Shown here one piece after another: positions 44,037-55,500 of a stretch of DNA of 64,000 bases. The DNA lies in NCBI GenBank assembly GCA_903907865.1, contig CAIVPR010000076.1:16441-80440 (forward strand), read 5' to 3'. Positions within the stretch are counted from its first letter, which is position 1; every line of letters begins with the position of its first letter. The notes beneath the pieces were generated by a model that searched no databases, had not been told where the DNA came from, and saw only the letters and a program-made list of their open reading frames with translations. Position numbers and translations under genes: made by a program. This stretch comes from an uncultured Acidobacteriia bacterium (GTDB taxonomy: Bacteria; Acidobacteriota; Terriglobia; Bryobacterales; Bryobacteraceae).

Positions 44037-46034
44037 GTGTTCCACTCCCTAGAAACCCGTATCCAGTCCGCGTTCCGCGCCTGTCTCGCCGACAAATTCG
44101 GCGTCCAGCTCGACATCGCCGGCTTTGACATAGTGATTGAACAGCCCAAGCAGACATCCTTCGGCGACTTGGCCCTGCCCGTCGCGTTCCAGCTCGCCAA
44201 GAGCCTGAAGCAGGCCCCGCGCAAGATCGCCGCCGACTTGGTGGAAGCCGTCGGCACGATCCCGGGCGTCGCAGCCATGGAGATCGCGGGCAACGGCTAC
44301 ATCAACGTGCGCCTAGACCGGGGTGCCTTCGGTGCCGCGCTCCTGTCGGGCGGGCCCGAGGCCGTAGCGGCGGCCGATCCCGGCAAAACCATCGTCGAGC
44401 ACACCAACATCAACCCCAACAAGGCCGCCCACATCGGCCACCTGCGGAACGCCGTCCTCGGCGACACCTTCGTCCGCATGCTCCGCACGGCCGGACGCAC
44501 GGTCGAGGTGCAGAATTACATCGACAACACCGGCGTCCAGGTTGCCGACGTCGTGGTCGGATTCCACTTCCTCGAACACAAGACGCCAGCCGACGTCGCG
44601 GCCCTGATCGCCGCAGATTCCAAGCACGCCCGTTTCGACTACCTCTGCTGGGACCTCTACGCCCGCACCTCGCAGTACTACAAGGACAACCCCGACTCCC
44701 TCGCCTGGCGCGCCCAAACCCTGCATGAGGTCGAGGCTGGCCACGGCGAACTGGCCGAGATGGCGCACCTCGTGGCCGACGCCATCGTCGACTGCCACCT
44801 CGCCACCATGCTCCGCTTGGGCATCCGCTACAACGTGCTGCCGCGCGAAAGCGAAATACTCCACCTGAAGTTCTGGGCCTCCTGTTTCGAGCTCCTCAAG
44901 GAGCGCAAGGCCATCTACTTCGAGGAGGAAGGCAAGAACAAGGGCTGCTGGGTGATGCCGTCGTCCGCCTTCCGCGGCGCGGACGAGGCCAACGAGGACA
45001 GCAAGGTCATCGTGCGCTCCAACGGCATCGTCACCTACGTGGGCAAGGACATCGCCTACCAGCTCTGGAAATTCGGCCTCCTCGGCAAGGACTTTTTCTA
45101 CAAGCCGCACACCGCATACCCGGACGGCCAACAGGTCTGGGTATCCACTGCCACGCCCCAGTCCGAAACCTCCCAGATCGAAAATCAGGCCCCCGCGTTC
45201 GGCAAGGCCGACACCGTCTACAACGTTATCGACGTCCGCCAATCCTACCTGCAGGACGTGGTCGTCGCCGGCCTGCGCGCGCTCGACTTCGAACAACAGG
45301 CCGAGCGCTCCATCCACTTCTCCTACGAAATGGTGGCGCTCTCGCCCCGCTGCTGCGCCGACCTCGGCATCGAGCTTTCGGAAGAGGACGCCAAGCGCCC
45401 CTACGTCGAAGTGTCCGGCCGCAAGGGCCTCGGGGTGAAGGCCGACGACCTGATGGACAAGCTGATCGAATCCGCTCTCGGCGAAGTGGCCTCGCGCCAC
45501 GCCGAAGATCCGGTGGAGACCCAGCGCGCCGTCGCCACAGAGATCGCCATGGGTGCCCTCCGCTACTTCCTGCTCAAGTTCACCCGGACCACCGTCATCG
45601 CCTTCGACTTCCAGGAAGCCCTCAGCTTCGTGGGTGAAACCGGTCCCTACGTGCAATACGCGACCGTCCGCGCCCGCAACATCCTGAAAAAGCTTCAGGA
45701 GCGCGGAGAGGCGCTGCCGGACTTCGGCACCGAACTTTCCGCCGAGTCCATGGCCCGCCAACTGGCCAACGAGGATGCCTGGCAGATGCTGCTGGTGGCG
45801 TCCAAGGTTGGTTCGGCCTTGGATCGCGCCATCGCCACCGGCGAGCCGGCGCACTTGGCCAAATACGCCTTCCTGCTGGCCCAGACCTTCAGCAACTTTT
45901 ACCAGGAATTCCCGATCCTGATCGAGCCCGACCGCGAAAAGAAGGTCTTCCTCCTTTGGATGACCGGGTTCTTCGCCCGCCAACTGGAACGCACGCTCGC
46001 AATTCTGGGCATCACCGTTCCCGTCTACATGTAG
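44037..46034 (+). CDS. argS: Arginyl-tRNA synthetase
   Basis: A 665-residue class I synthetase starting with GTG. The N-terminal Add-1 domain is followed by VEHTNINPNKAAHIGHLRNA, the HIGH-containing active site, and YIDNTGVQVADVVVGFHFLE. In place of KMSKS it has EVSGRKGLGVKADDL, as is frequent in ArgS. The C-terminal anticodon-binding domain ends at a Met. It lies ahead of coaX with a 12-bp gap. Confidence 0.95.
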   Translation: MFHSLETRIQSAFRACLADKFGVQLDIAGFDIVIEQPKQTSFGDLALPVAFQLAKSLKQAPRKIAADLVEAVGTIPGVAAMEIAGNGYINVRLDRGAFGAALLSGGPEAVAAADPGKTIVEHTNINPNKAAHIGHLRNAVLGDTFVRMLRTAGRTVEVQNYIDNTGVQVADVVVGFHFLEHKTPADVAALIAADSKHARFDYLCWDLYARTSQYYKDNPDSLAWRAQTLHEVEAGHGELAEMAHLVADAIVDCHLATMLRLGIRYNVLPRESEILHLKFWASCFELLKERKAIYFEEEGKNKGCWVMPSSAFRGADEANEDSKVIVRSNGIVTYVGKDIAYQLWKFGLLGKDFFYKPHTAYPDGQQVWVSTATPQSETSQIENQAPAFGKADTVYNVIDVRQSYLQDVVVAGLRALDFEQQAERSIHFSYEMVALSPRCCADLGIELSEEDAKRPYVEVSGRKGLGVKADDLMDKLIESALGEVASRHAEDPVETQRAVATEIAMGALRYFLLKFTRTTVIAFDFQEALSFVGETGPYVQYATVRARNILKKLQERGEALPDFGTELSAESMARQLANEDAWQMLLVASKVGSALDRAIATGEPAHLAKYAFLLAQTFSNFYQEFPILIEPDREKKVFLLWMTGFFARQLERTLAILGITVPVYM

Positions 46035-46046
46035 GATTTGACGACC

Positions 46047-46820
46047 ATGCTTCTCGCCCTTGACGCCGGGAACACCAACATCACCATCGGGATCTTCCGC
46101 GAAGGCCAGTTGGCGGACCACCGCCGCCTCCGCACGGTTCGCGAACAGACCGCCGACGAGTGGGGCATCCTGCTGATGAGCCTGCTCCGCTACGCCGATC
46201 TCGATCCGACCGAGGTCCACGGGATCGTCGTCTCGTCCGTGGTGCCACCGATCAACAGCGCGCTCGCCGAGATGGCCCGCCGCTACTTCGGTATGGACGC
46301 CATGTTCGTCACGTCGCAGACCGATACGGGCTTGACGATCCGGTACGACAATCCGTCCGAGGTCGGTGCCGACCGCATCGTGAACAGTGTCGCAGCGCTG
46401 GCTAAATACGGCGGACCATGCGTGATTGTGGACCTCGGCACGGCGATCACGTTCGACGCGGTCTCGGCCGATTCGGAGTATTTGGGCGGCATCATCGCGG
46501 CGGGAATCGGGATCTCGGCGGAGGCACTGTTCAGCCGCACCGCCCGGCTGCCTCTCGTCGATTTCCGCAAGCCGAAGTCGGTGATTGGCACCAATACTGT
46601 GGCGAGCATGCAATCCGGGCTGTACTACGGCGCGATCGGGGCCATCGACGGCATGATCGAGCGTCTGTTGGAAGAACTTGGGCCGGACACCCGGACCATC
46701 GCGACCGGCGGCCAAGCGGAATTGATCGCCGGCGGTTCGCGCTACATCAAACACGTGGACGAAAACCTGACGCTCGACGGCCTCCACATCATTTGGGACC
46801 GGTCGCGCGCGCGTTCTTGA
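46047..46820 (+). CDS. coaX: Type III pantothenate kinase
   Basis: A 257-residue ASKHA-fold kinase for the first step of CoA synthesis. LALDAGNTNITIGIF is the phosphate-1 motif, EVGADRIVNSVAAL the pantothenate-binding block and VIVDLGTAITFDAVS the second phosphate motif; IATGGQAELIA closes the site. The ATG at 46047 is the family start. Confidence 0.94.
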   Translation: MLLALDAGNTNITIGIFREGQLADHRRLRTVREQTADEWGILLMSLLRYADLDPTEVHGIVVSSVVPPINSALAEMARRYFGMDAMFVTSQTDTGLTIRYDNPSEVGADRIVNSVAALAKYGGPCVIVDLGTAITFDAVSADSEYLGGIIAAGIGISAEALFSRTARLPLVDFRKPKSVIGTNTVASMQSGLYYGAIGAIDGMIERLLEELGPDTRTIATGGQAELIAGGSRYIKHVDENLTLDGLHIIWDRSRARS

Positions 46821-46832
46821 ACTCCGGTGGCG

Positions 46833-47522
46833 ATGGAAGACTTCAACTATTTCAACTACTTCACCGAGACCGAGGAGCACTTCCAGCGCGCCCGCGGCAC
46901 CAGTTTGTTCCTGCTCTCGCCGCTCGACTGGGCCTTGGTGGAGGCGTGGAAAAACTCCGGGGTCCCGCTGGAGGCCGTCCTACGCGGCATCGACGTCGCG
47001 TTCGAGAAGTGGCGGGCCAAGCGCACCCGCACGCAATTGGTGAATTCCCTGGCGTTCTGCACACAGCCGGTGATGGCCGAGGCCCAGCGCTTGGCGGATG
47101 CCGCCCAGGGACGCGATATCGAGGCTGCTCCCAAGGCGGACGTATCGCCGTTCCCCGACAACGAACTCCGGGCTTACTTCGAGCGCAACGAGGCCGAGCT
47201 GCGGTCGTTGGATCTCGCCGAATACGCCGCGATTGCCGACGTACTCGCGCAGATCCTCGCCGATCTTCCCACTCTCCAGGCCGACTTGGAGGCTTTGGAG
47301 CAGCGCTTGTCGATGCTGGAGCAGAAACTGATCGCGGTGGCGCGTGCGCGCCAGTCCGACGAACTTGCGCTCAAGGCCAAGCGCGACCTCGATTCGTACC
47401 TAAAGCCGTATAGGGGACGGATGACGGCACCGCAAATCGCGATGTTGGAGACGCAGTTCCTGGACCGGGCGACCCTCGAATCGGCAGGACTGCCGCGCCT
47501 GAGTCTGTTCTACCTCCGGTAA
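46833..47522 (+). CDS. Conserved protein of unknown function downstream of coaX
   Basis: A 229-residue soluble protein with no signal or membrane segment. The N-terminus MEDFNYFNYFTETEEHFQRA and the LSPLDWALVEAWKNSGVPLE helix look like a DNA- or protein-binding helical module; residues 110-190 are rich in Leu, Glu and Ala and probably form a coiled coil. A GTG at 46827 is the alternative start. It is 12 bp after coaX and likely co-transcribed. I do not know its function. Confidence 0.65.
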   Translation: MEDFNYFNYFTETEEHFQRARGTSLFLLSPLDWALVEAWKNSGVPLEAVLRGIDVAFEKWRAKRTRTQLVNSLAFCTQPVMAEAQRLADAAQGRDIEAAPKADVSPFPDNELRAYFERNEAELRSLDLAEYAAIADVLAQILADLPTLQADLEALEQRLSMLEQKLIAVARARQSDELALKAKRDLDSYLKPYRGRMTAPQIAMLETQFLDRATLESAGLPRLSLFYLR

Positions 47523-47608
47523 CAACTGCGGAATCGCTGTTTGGGTCTTGAATCGTCTTATTTGGATTCCTTGGTGTAATGATGTTCACCTCCGCGCCAT
47601 AAACTGGT

Positions 47609-49000
47609 ATGGGGCCGGTTCGCAAGCCCGCGTCCTGCCACCCGACTCGTCCGATGACAGGCCTTTACCCGCCCGACCAGATCAATGAACAGTGCGAGCG
47701 CATCTGCCACAGCAGTGCCCTGACCACAGCGAACCAGAGGAAGCTGCTCCGGCACTTGGTCATGCTCCACCTCACGGGTGCGCCCGACAACGCCTATTCC
47801 GTCAAGAGTTTGGGCCATGACGTTTTCGGCTCCGATTCCTCCATGGGACAGGTCATGACCAAGCAGGTCCGCGACGCCTTGGATCTTTACTCGAAGTCCA
47901 TTGGGGTCAACGATCCGATCCTGTTCGCGGTAGCCTCCCGCCCAGTGCGGTTGCTTATTACGGGCAACCAGTACCCGCTTCCCCAGCGGATCGAACACTA
48001 CCTCGCCTCCGCGCGCGCTGCCGTGGACATGCGAACCTTTTCCAGCAGCGAGCAAGCTTTCGCGTACGTCAACCGGGCACTGGCGGACCACCCGGACCAC
48101 CCGAGGATTCTGGCCGCGAAGGCCTTGCTGCACACTGACCGTGCTGCTGACGGCGGCCATCCGCGAACGGAACTCCAAAAGGCCGAAGTCTTGTTGGCAC
48201 AAATCCGCGCCCGGGGGGCGGAGCCTTGGGAGGCATGCCTCGCCGACGCAAACGTGCGCGCTAGTCTCCACTGGGACTGGAGCGGTGCCCGGACGAGGTA
48301 CGAACGCGCCATCGTCCTCAGCGGGGGCATGGCAAAATACCTTGGAGGCTGGTACGGTGTTTTCCTGACGTCGCAAGGGGAGGCCGAAAAGGCCGTCCTG
48401 CAGGCCCAGGAAGGGCTGCAACTGGCGCACGGCAGCGCGGCCTACCGGGTCGATCTTGCGCTTTGGCAGCTCTGCGCCGGTCAAATCGAGGATGCCGCGC
48501 ATACCGTGGACCTCGCGATTGCCGACTACGGAAAGGTCCACCACCAACCCCATGCCCTGCGCGCTCTGATCCTGGAACACAAGGGCGATCCGCGAGGTGC
48601 CATTGAGGCCCTGAAGAAGGTACCTGCCGGATGGCATGAGACCTCCTCGTTGGCGGGGGTACGGGCCTTGTTCGAGGGACTGGCGGGGAACCGCGCCAAG
48701 GCCAAACGGTACCTTTCCGCTTTGAAAAAGGCCCGGTCCGTTGCCAAGAGGATCCCCAAACTGGGGATGTACGTTCCCTCGACGCAACTAGGGTTTGCGG
48801 CGTTGGGGGCGGGAGACCGCGACCAGGCTGTGGAACTCATCTCGGAGGGTGCGGTTCAGGAGCGGGATCCGTATACGCTGATCCTCAACATGCTCCCCGC
48901 ATTCAGGCATCTCCACGACCATCCCGGCTTCCGCAGGCTGATCGAGGAGACAATGAAGCTGCCGCTGCCGGCGATCCACGCGCCGTTAACGAAGGATTAA
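47609..49000 (+). CDS. Winged-helix/TPR-repeat regulator-like protein
   Basis: A 463-residue protein. The N-terminal block (RKLLRHLVMLHLTG, YSVKSLGHDVFG, MTKQVRDALDLYSKSIGVND followed by PILFAV) resembles the winged-helix domain that precedes TPR or cyclase domains in many acidobacterial regulators. From about residue 120 to 440 there are TPR-like helical pairs (AFAYVNRALADHPDHPRILA, ALRALILEHKGDPRGAIEAL). An ATG at 47654 is another possible start. It lies before the surface-protein genes and may regulate them, which is inferred only from order. Confidence 0.65.
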   Translation: MGPVRKPASCHPTRPMTGLYPPDQINEQCERICHSSALTTANQRKLLRHLVMLHLTGAPDNAYSVKSLGHDVFGSDSSMGQVMTKQVRDALDLYSKSIGVNDPILFAVASRPVRLLITGNQYPLPQRIEHYLASARAAVDMRTFSSSEQAFAYVNRALADHPDHPRILAAKALLHTDRAADGGHPRTELQKAEVLLAQIRARGAEPWEACLADANVRASLHWDWSGARTRYERAIVLSGGMAKYLGGWYGVFLTSQGEAEKAVLQAQEGLQLAHGSAAYRVDLALWQLCAGQIEDAAHTVDLAIADYGKVHHQPHALRALILEHKGDPRGAIEALKKVPAGWHETSSLAGVRALFEGLAGNRAKAKRYLSALKKARSVAKRIPKLGMYVPSTQLGFAALGAGDRDQAVELISEGAVQERDPYTLILNMLPAFRHLHDHPGFRRLIEETMKLPLPAIHAPLTKD

Positions 49001-49088
49001 CCACGGTAACCAGCATGACGCGTCAGTGAAATGCCATACTACAAAGGCCGATACAAGCTCACCACTATCTTGGGCCCTGCGTGCAACC

Positions 49089-49490
49089 ATGAAGAAAATA
49101 CGGTTTCGAGTGCTGAATAACCTGTCGATCTGTCTGTTTCTCTTGTTTTCCACTTCGGAAGCCGCATTGTTGGCTGCATCTATGCCCGTTCTCACCATTG
49201 GCCTCTCCGCGGACACGCCTTCGAACGGTGTGCAGGAGATCCACCTCGCAAACCTGACCGGCTCGGGCGGGGCCGGTCCGCTCTTCTTTGCCAGTGCGGA
49301 TTTCTCCGCAGTGCTCTCGGTCACCGGCGATTACCCGGCCAATTACTACGAGTCTGTCAACGGAACTGTTTCCCAAATCGAGGCCACGGCGCCCGAACCT
49401 CGCACGTTGACCTTGGTTCTCCCGATGGTGCTCTTGGCTGCGCGCCTCCCCCGACGGGTCGGAACACTCAACCGCAAGCGCCCGAATTAA
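49089..49490 (+). CDS. Small PEP-CTERM protein
   Basis: A 133-residue exported protein with a signal peptide (FRVLNNLSICLFLLFSTSEA), a short Gly/Ala-rich body and a sorting tail APEPRTLTLVLPMVLLAARL followed by PRR. It ends 30 bp before the 3791-residue surface protein, so both may be expressed together. The body is too short to show a domain. Confidence 0.7.
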   Translation: MKKIRFRVLNNLSICLFLLFSTSEAALLAASMPVLTIGLSADTPSNGVQEIHLANLTGSGGAGPLFFASADFSAVLSVTGDYPANYYESVNGTVSQIEATAPEPRTLTLVLPMVLLAARLPRRVGTLNRKRPN

Positions 49491-49520
49491 CAGCAGCAAA
49501 CACAAACAGGATACAAGACG

Positions 49521-52500
49521 ATGAAAAACCGGGTCTGTTTCACGCTTTGCGCCTTGTTGATTGCCTCGACCGTTCCGGCTCAGGGGGCGGTAACCATTAC
49601 CGGCCTGAACAGTGCGTCCCCCTATGCAGGGCAGACGGTCCAGCTGGCGCTGACGCTTACGAACGCCGATGCCACCAATACGCTTTCCAGTCCGGTTGTC
49701 ACCATAACGCCGCCGACAGCGTCCGGATCGCCGGTGACCTTCGCCGCGACAACCATCACTCCGGCGACGGGGGCCAGCCGGCGGGTCATCTTCTCGATGC
49801 CGCAGTCGCTCGCAACGTCGGTCCCGCTTTCCAATTCGACCGTATCTGTCTCGGCCAACGGCGGCGCGGTCGTCACGAACACGTTCACCTTTACAATCGG
49901 CGCTGTTCCCGTAATGTCGAACGTCTCACCCGGCGCGGCCACGCAAGGGACAACCCTTTCCGTAGTCGCGACACTCAAGAACACGGCATGGAGTCCCGCC
50001 GCGCCTGGGCAAGTCTCTGTTTTCTTCAGCGGCCAGAGCGGCACGGTGCCAACCGCCAAGGTCACGGCCTTTGACTCCGCGCAACAGAAGGCGACACTGA
50101 CGGTTACCATTCCGGTGAATGCAACCTTGGGACTATACGCCGTTTGCGCCACGCTGGGTCCGGCGTGCGGCGCCACCGACCCCCGGATCGCAACAGGCTT
50201 CCTCGTCTCGGGCAACGCCGCCCTCAGCCTGTCTTCACTCACGCCGTCCATCCTTTCGCAGTGCGGCTCCGTCAACGTGCAGATCGCGGCCGCAAACACG
50301 AATTTCACCTCGCTGACCGGAAACCTGATCACCGCGTTCACCCAGGGTTCCACATGGGCGAATTTCGGCGACGGTGTGACCGTGAACTCGGTTTCCGTCA
50401 CCGACAAGACGCACGCTGTGGCGAACATCAGCGTCGACTGCCTGGCCCCCGCAGGCAATCGGAACGTGATTGTTTTCACCGGAACGGAATACGCCACTGG
50501 GCTATTCGCAGTCACCTCGAACAATGTCGTCATCACCACGGTCGCGCCCTCTTCGGCACCACAGGGAACAAACCGGTCCATCGCGTTGCACTCGCCTGCT
50601 TCCCACTGGACGCAGAGCGGCACCGTGGTCAGTTTTGGCGGCGCGGCCACGGTTGGTGCAATCAATGTAACGTCGCCCAATGATCTTACGGCGTCGATCT
50701 CGATCCCGCAATCCGCCACGCCCGGCACGTACTCGATCACCGCGGCCACCGGCGGCGAACTGGCCGGGATTGTGAACGGTTTCACGGTAACGGCTGCGGC
50801 ATTTCCGGTCTTGACCTCTTGTTCGCCCTCTTCGGTCGCCCAGGGCGCTACCATCCCATTTACATTTGCCACGACCAATACCGACTTTGCGGCGCATCCA
50901 CCGACCTTTGACTTCGGAGCCAACATCACCGTCACGCCGGAAGCCCACCCGACCGGGTCCACAACGTCGCCGGTCATCAATGTCGCGCCAATCGCCGTTC
51001 CCGGTCTTCGAACGGTCGCCCTTTCGAGCAACGGGACCAACCTCAGCTGCACCCTCAGCGTGACCGCAGCCCCTTCGCTATCACTGAGCGCCAATCCCTC
51101 CTCGGGAGTCCTTGGCACCACGGTCAATGTCACCGTGACCGGAACCAATACGCACTGGGCCGACGGACCTACGAAGGCCACATTTCCTCCGAATACGCCG
51201 ATTCAGATCAACAGGCTCGACCAAGTCACTCCAACCAGCGCCCGGCTCAACTTGACGATTCCATCCGGAGCGCAGCTCGGGACTTACTCCCTCCAAATGG
51301 CCACCGGCGGCGAAGTCGTGCAGACGCCGTTCACGCTGACCGGATGCTACTCCAGCCTTGCGGTCTCACCTGCCAATGCGATGCCGGGCCAGTCTGTGGC
51401 GCTTCTTCTGCAGGCGACTTGTGCCCAGTTCACATCTCAGACCCTGATGACGGTCACGGGCGGCATATCGATCCGCAATGCCGCACCCTACGTGCCGTCC
51501 TTTAGCAACGTCGCGGGCAACGCTTGGCTCGACATCCCTTCCACTGTCCTTCCCGGCCAATACAGCGTTTCCGTGATCACGCCGACAACTGGAGGCGGAG
51601 CGCAGACGCTGACGGCGCAGTTCTCAGTAATCACGACTCCGGCTGTGATTGTAACCGTCTCTCCGAATGCTTGTTTCTACCCGGGGACGTCCGGCGCTGT
51701 AACCATCGGCGGGCAGTATACGCATTTCGATTCCTCCACGGCCGTATTCTTCGGGCCGGATATCACCTCCGTCGGCACCCCGACAGCGCCCACCTCCACC
51801 CAGCTTACGCAGGCATTCAATATTTCCACCACTGCCAGCCGGGGCTGGCACGGGATTTACGTCAACACCGGTGCGGAACAGCTCACTTCCGCATTCTCAG
51901 TCTGCCAGGACCCGAGTCCCGTCGTCCCCACGCCATCGGTCCCGAATCCTCCGTCTCCACCACCTACGTTCTTCACTGCCACCCCACTTTCAGCGCTGCA
52001 GGGGCAAGGCCCGGTTTCCCTAACACTGACTGGCACCAACACGAACTTCGCGTTCACGGACATCCCGATTTTCGGCCAAGGCATCAACTTGGTAAGCGGC
52101 ACGTGGATTGTCGCCAGCCCGACCCTGGCCACAGCCCAGGTCAACATCAGTCCCACGACCCCGATCGGCTCCCGCGGTCTTGAAATCGTCACCCCCCTCG
52201 CGTCTGGAGGGGTGAACGTACTCGGCGGTCCGTCCTTCTATATAGGCGTGGGACCAGCCCAGATCACTTCGGTCACCGCCGTCGGCTCCTCCTCGAAGCC
52301 CCTTACGGTCAACCAAGGCGCGACGGCACTGTTCCACATCACCGGTTCCGGCACCAACTTCCTCAACGGCGCGACCACTGTCAACTTCGGCTCCGGCATC
52401 ACGGTCACCACACTGACGGTAAATAGTCCGACCGACCTAACGGGCCAGATCAACGTCGGCTTCTCCTCCCCCACCGGACTTCGCGGGATCACCGTCACAA

Positions 52501-55500
52501 CGCTCGGCGAAATCGCAGCCTCCAGTTCCGATGTCGTGTTGGTCAACCTCTCCCAGCCCGCCAGTCTCTCCGTCTCTCCGAATTCGGCACCGCAGGGCAC
52601 AGCTGTCACCCTGCTGCTGCAGGGAACGGGGACAACTTGGGCGCAAAATCAGACCAGCTTTTCTTTCGGCAGTAACAACGGCCTCAATGTGGGCGGATGG
52701 ACCGTCAACGCAACCAGCCAACAGGCCACCGCCACGCTCACCATTGACGGAACCACCTACCTTGCCCCCACGCCGGGCAACCCTTACTGTTACCCGCTCA
52801 CCGTCACCACCAACCACGGCGGTGGCACCATTGAGATCCAGACTCTGCTGAATGCGTTCTGTGTCACTCAGGGTGCCGCGATCATCTCCTCGGTCAGTCC
52901 GCAGTCCGGCGGGCAGGGCACCACGCAATCCCTCTCCATCGTCGGCACCAATACGAACTTCCAGGCAGGTGTCACCACCGCAACTCTTGGTGCGGGCGTC
53001 AGCGTAACGGGCGTAACAGTAACTGACAAGGCCCACGCCACACTGTCGATCGCGGTCGGTTCCACCGCCGCCACCGGACTTCGAGACCTCACCCTCACCA
53101 CCTTGGGCGAAACGGCCTCGTATTCCAATGCCTTCACCGTGACCCCGGGCACTCCCACCCTGAACGGTGTCTCTCCCACGTCCGCGCAGCAGGGCCAGAC
53201 CGCGACTCTCACCATCATCGGCCAATACACCCATTGGAAGCAGGGAACCACCACGGCAACTTTCGGCGCGGGCGTCACTCCGGTGAGCTTCACGATCGTC
53301 GACAGCCAGGCAGCCACTGCCGTAGTCACTATCGACCCCCTCGCCTACACGGGTTCGCGCTCATTCACCCTCACCACAGGCACGGAAATCGTCTCCGGGT
53401 CATTCTTCAGCATCACCCCCGGCGGCGCGGCGCTTTCCACCATCAGCCCGGCCACCGCCAATCAGGGCGCGTCCAGCGTTCTGGTCCAGCTGACCGGCAT
53501 CGGCACCCACTGGCTACAGAACCACACTACATTCCAAATGACGGGCGACGGTATCACGGTCAACGGTTTGGATGTCACCAGTGCCACCACCGCCGTCGCC
53601 GAAATCACGATTTCCCCCATCGCATCGCTCGGCAAGCCCCGCTCCATCTACATGGCCACGGACGGTGAAAACGTGGCGCTGAACAGCAGCTTCGTGATCA
53701 CCGGCGGACCCTCCGTCCCGGCCATCTCCTGCGTGCAGCCGAATGTTCTGGCGCAAGGCCAGACCCACGCCACGGTCCAGATTTGCGGCCTGAATACTCA
53801 ATGGACGGCTGCTTCCACCCACATCCTGGTGGATTCGGATCTTACGCTCCTCCCGGACTCCACAATCAACAACTCCACCAATCTCAGTGCTGTGGTGAAC
53901 GTCAGCACAACCGCCAGCACCACCAAGCTGCACCCGTTCCAGGTCCAGACCGGAACCCAGATCCTCACTGGCTACATCAAGGTGGTGGCACCTGCGTCAA
54001 ATTCCGGCGGCACTACCGTCGTTACTCCCACCCCCACGCCGGTTCTTCCGCCGCCCTACATCTCATACGTCAACACCTACGGCGGACTTGTCAGTCAGAC
54101 GCTGGATATCAACATCTCCGGCCGCTACACCAACTGGGTTCCGGGCTCCTCCAGCATCGTCTTCGGCACGGGCGTCACATTGAACAGCTTCCAGATTCTC
54201 GGCACAGGCTCGGCCTACGCGAATATCACCATCGCGCCCAACGCGGCACCCGGAACCCGCACTGTTACCCTCACCACCACTTCCCCGACGGCTTCCACCG
54301 AGGTGGAAACCTTCCCGTTCAGCGTCATGGTCGGCACTCCGGCCATCACCCTCATCGACCCGTCCACCCTCCTGCAGGGTCAAACCCGCGACGTCGATAT
54401 CGTAGGCCAGTTCACCAGTTGGAGCCGGAACACCGTCTGGACCTCTTCGTGCCCGGGCATCACGTTCTCCAATCCCAGATACAACGGAACGCCGTTCTCC
54501 TACACGCTGAGCATCACGGCCGCGCCGACCGCCCCAACGGGTTCCTGCAGTCTCACCGCGACCACCGGTACCGAAGTGGTCACACCGCCGTACGGACTGC
54601 AAGTCTCAACCGGAATCGCCGTTATCAGCGCGGTAACCCCCAACATTGCCCTGCAGGGTGCCACGGTAAACGTCCACGTAACCGGCTCCGCCACGCACTG
54701 GAACGCCGGCACCACCTTCAACTTCGGCTCCGGCATCACCGCGACGCTGAACCCGGCCACCGTGACTGCCACCGACGCGGACGTGACCCTCACGCTGGCG
54801 TCTTTGGCGAGTATCGGCCTCCGGAGCATCTCCGCCCAGACAGGTGGCGAATCGGCTTACCTGAACAACGCTTTCGTGGTCCAGGTCGGCACGCCCTTGC
54901 TGCTTTCGGCCAACCCTTCCACCGCCGCCCAGCAGGCAAACTTCAGCGTTGGCATCCTCAGCCAGTTCATGCGGTTCACGCAGGTTGCCCCCACTGTCAG
55001 CCTCGGTCCGGGCATCAACAATCTACAGGTTTCCGTTACCTCTGACAACGCTATTTCCGTCACCGGGTCGGTAGACCCGTTGGCGATCGCGGGTTCCCGA
55101 GACATTACCGTCACCGCCGTGGACATGAACGGGATCACCCAGACGCTCAAGCTCTTCGGAGCCTTCACCGTGACCACTGGACCGGCGGCATTGACCTCGA
55201 TCTCTCCCGTTCAGATCCAGCAAGGCCAGTCGCTCGTGCCGTTCAGTCTTACTGGCACCAATACGCACTTCGCCACGGGCTACACGACGCAACCCGCTTT
55301 CGGAGGCGGAATTATTCTCGCCGATTGGGCCGTTGCGAGCCCCACCCAGATCACGGGCCACCTCTCCGTACCCTACTCGGTTGCCGTTGGCAGCTATGGC
55401 GCAGGTCTGGCCACGCTTGGGGAAGCGGCGTCCGGGGCCGGGCTGGTCGCCATTACCCCGGGCACGCCCGTGATCTCCCTCGTGGTCCCCGCCCAGGGAA

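Noticed and set aside
42613..44157. A 514-codon reverse frame over the ThuA gene and the REP element
   Set aside because: Antisense shadow of the ThuA gene; it crosses the palindrome and has no recognisable domain.
44313..46880. An 855-codon open frame antisense to argS and coaX
   Set aside because: It mirrors two certain genes in a GC-rich genome where antisense frames stay open; its product has low-complexity Val/Gly/Asp composition and no family motif.
49622..51181. A 519-codon reverse frame inside the giant surface gene
   Set aside because: Shadow of the repeat-rich coding strand; Val/Thr-rich composition follows from the complementary codons.
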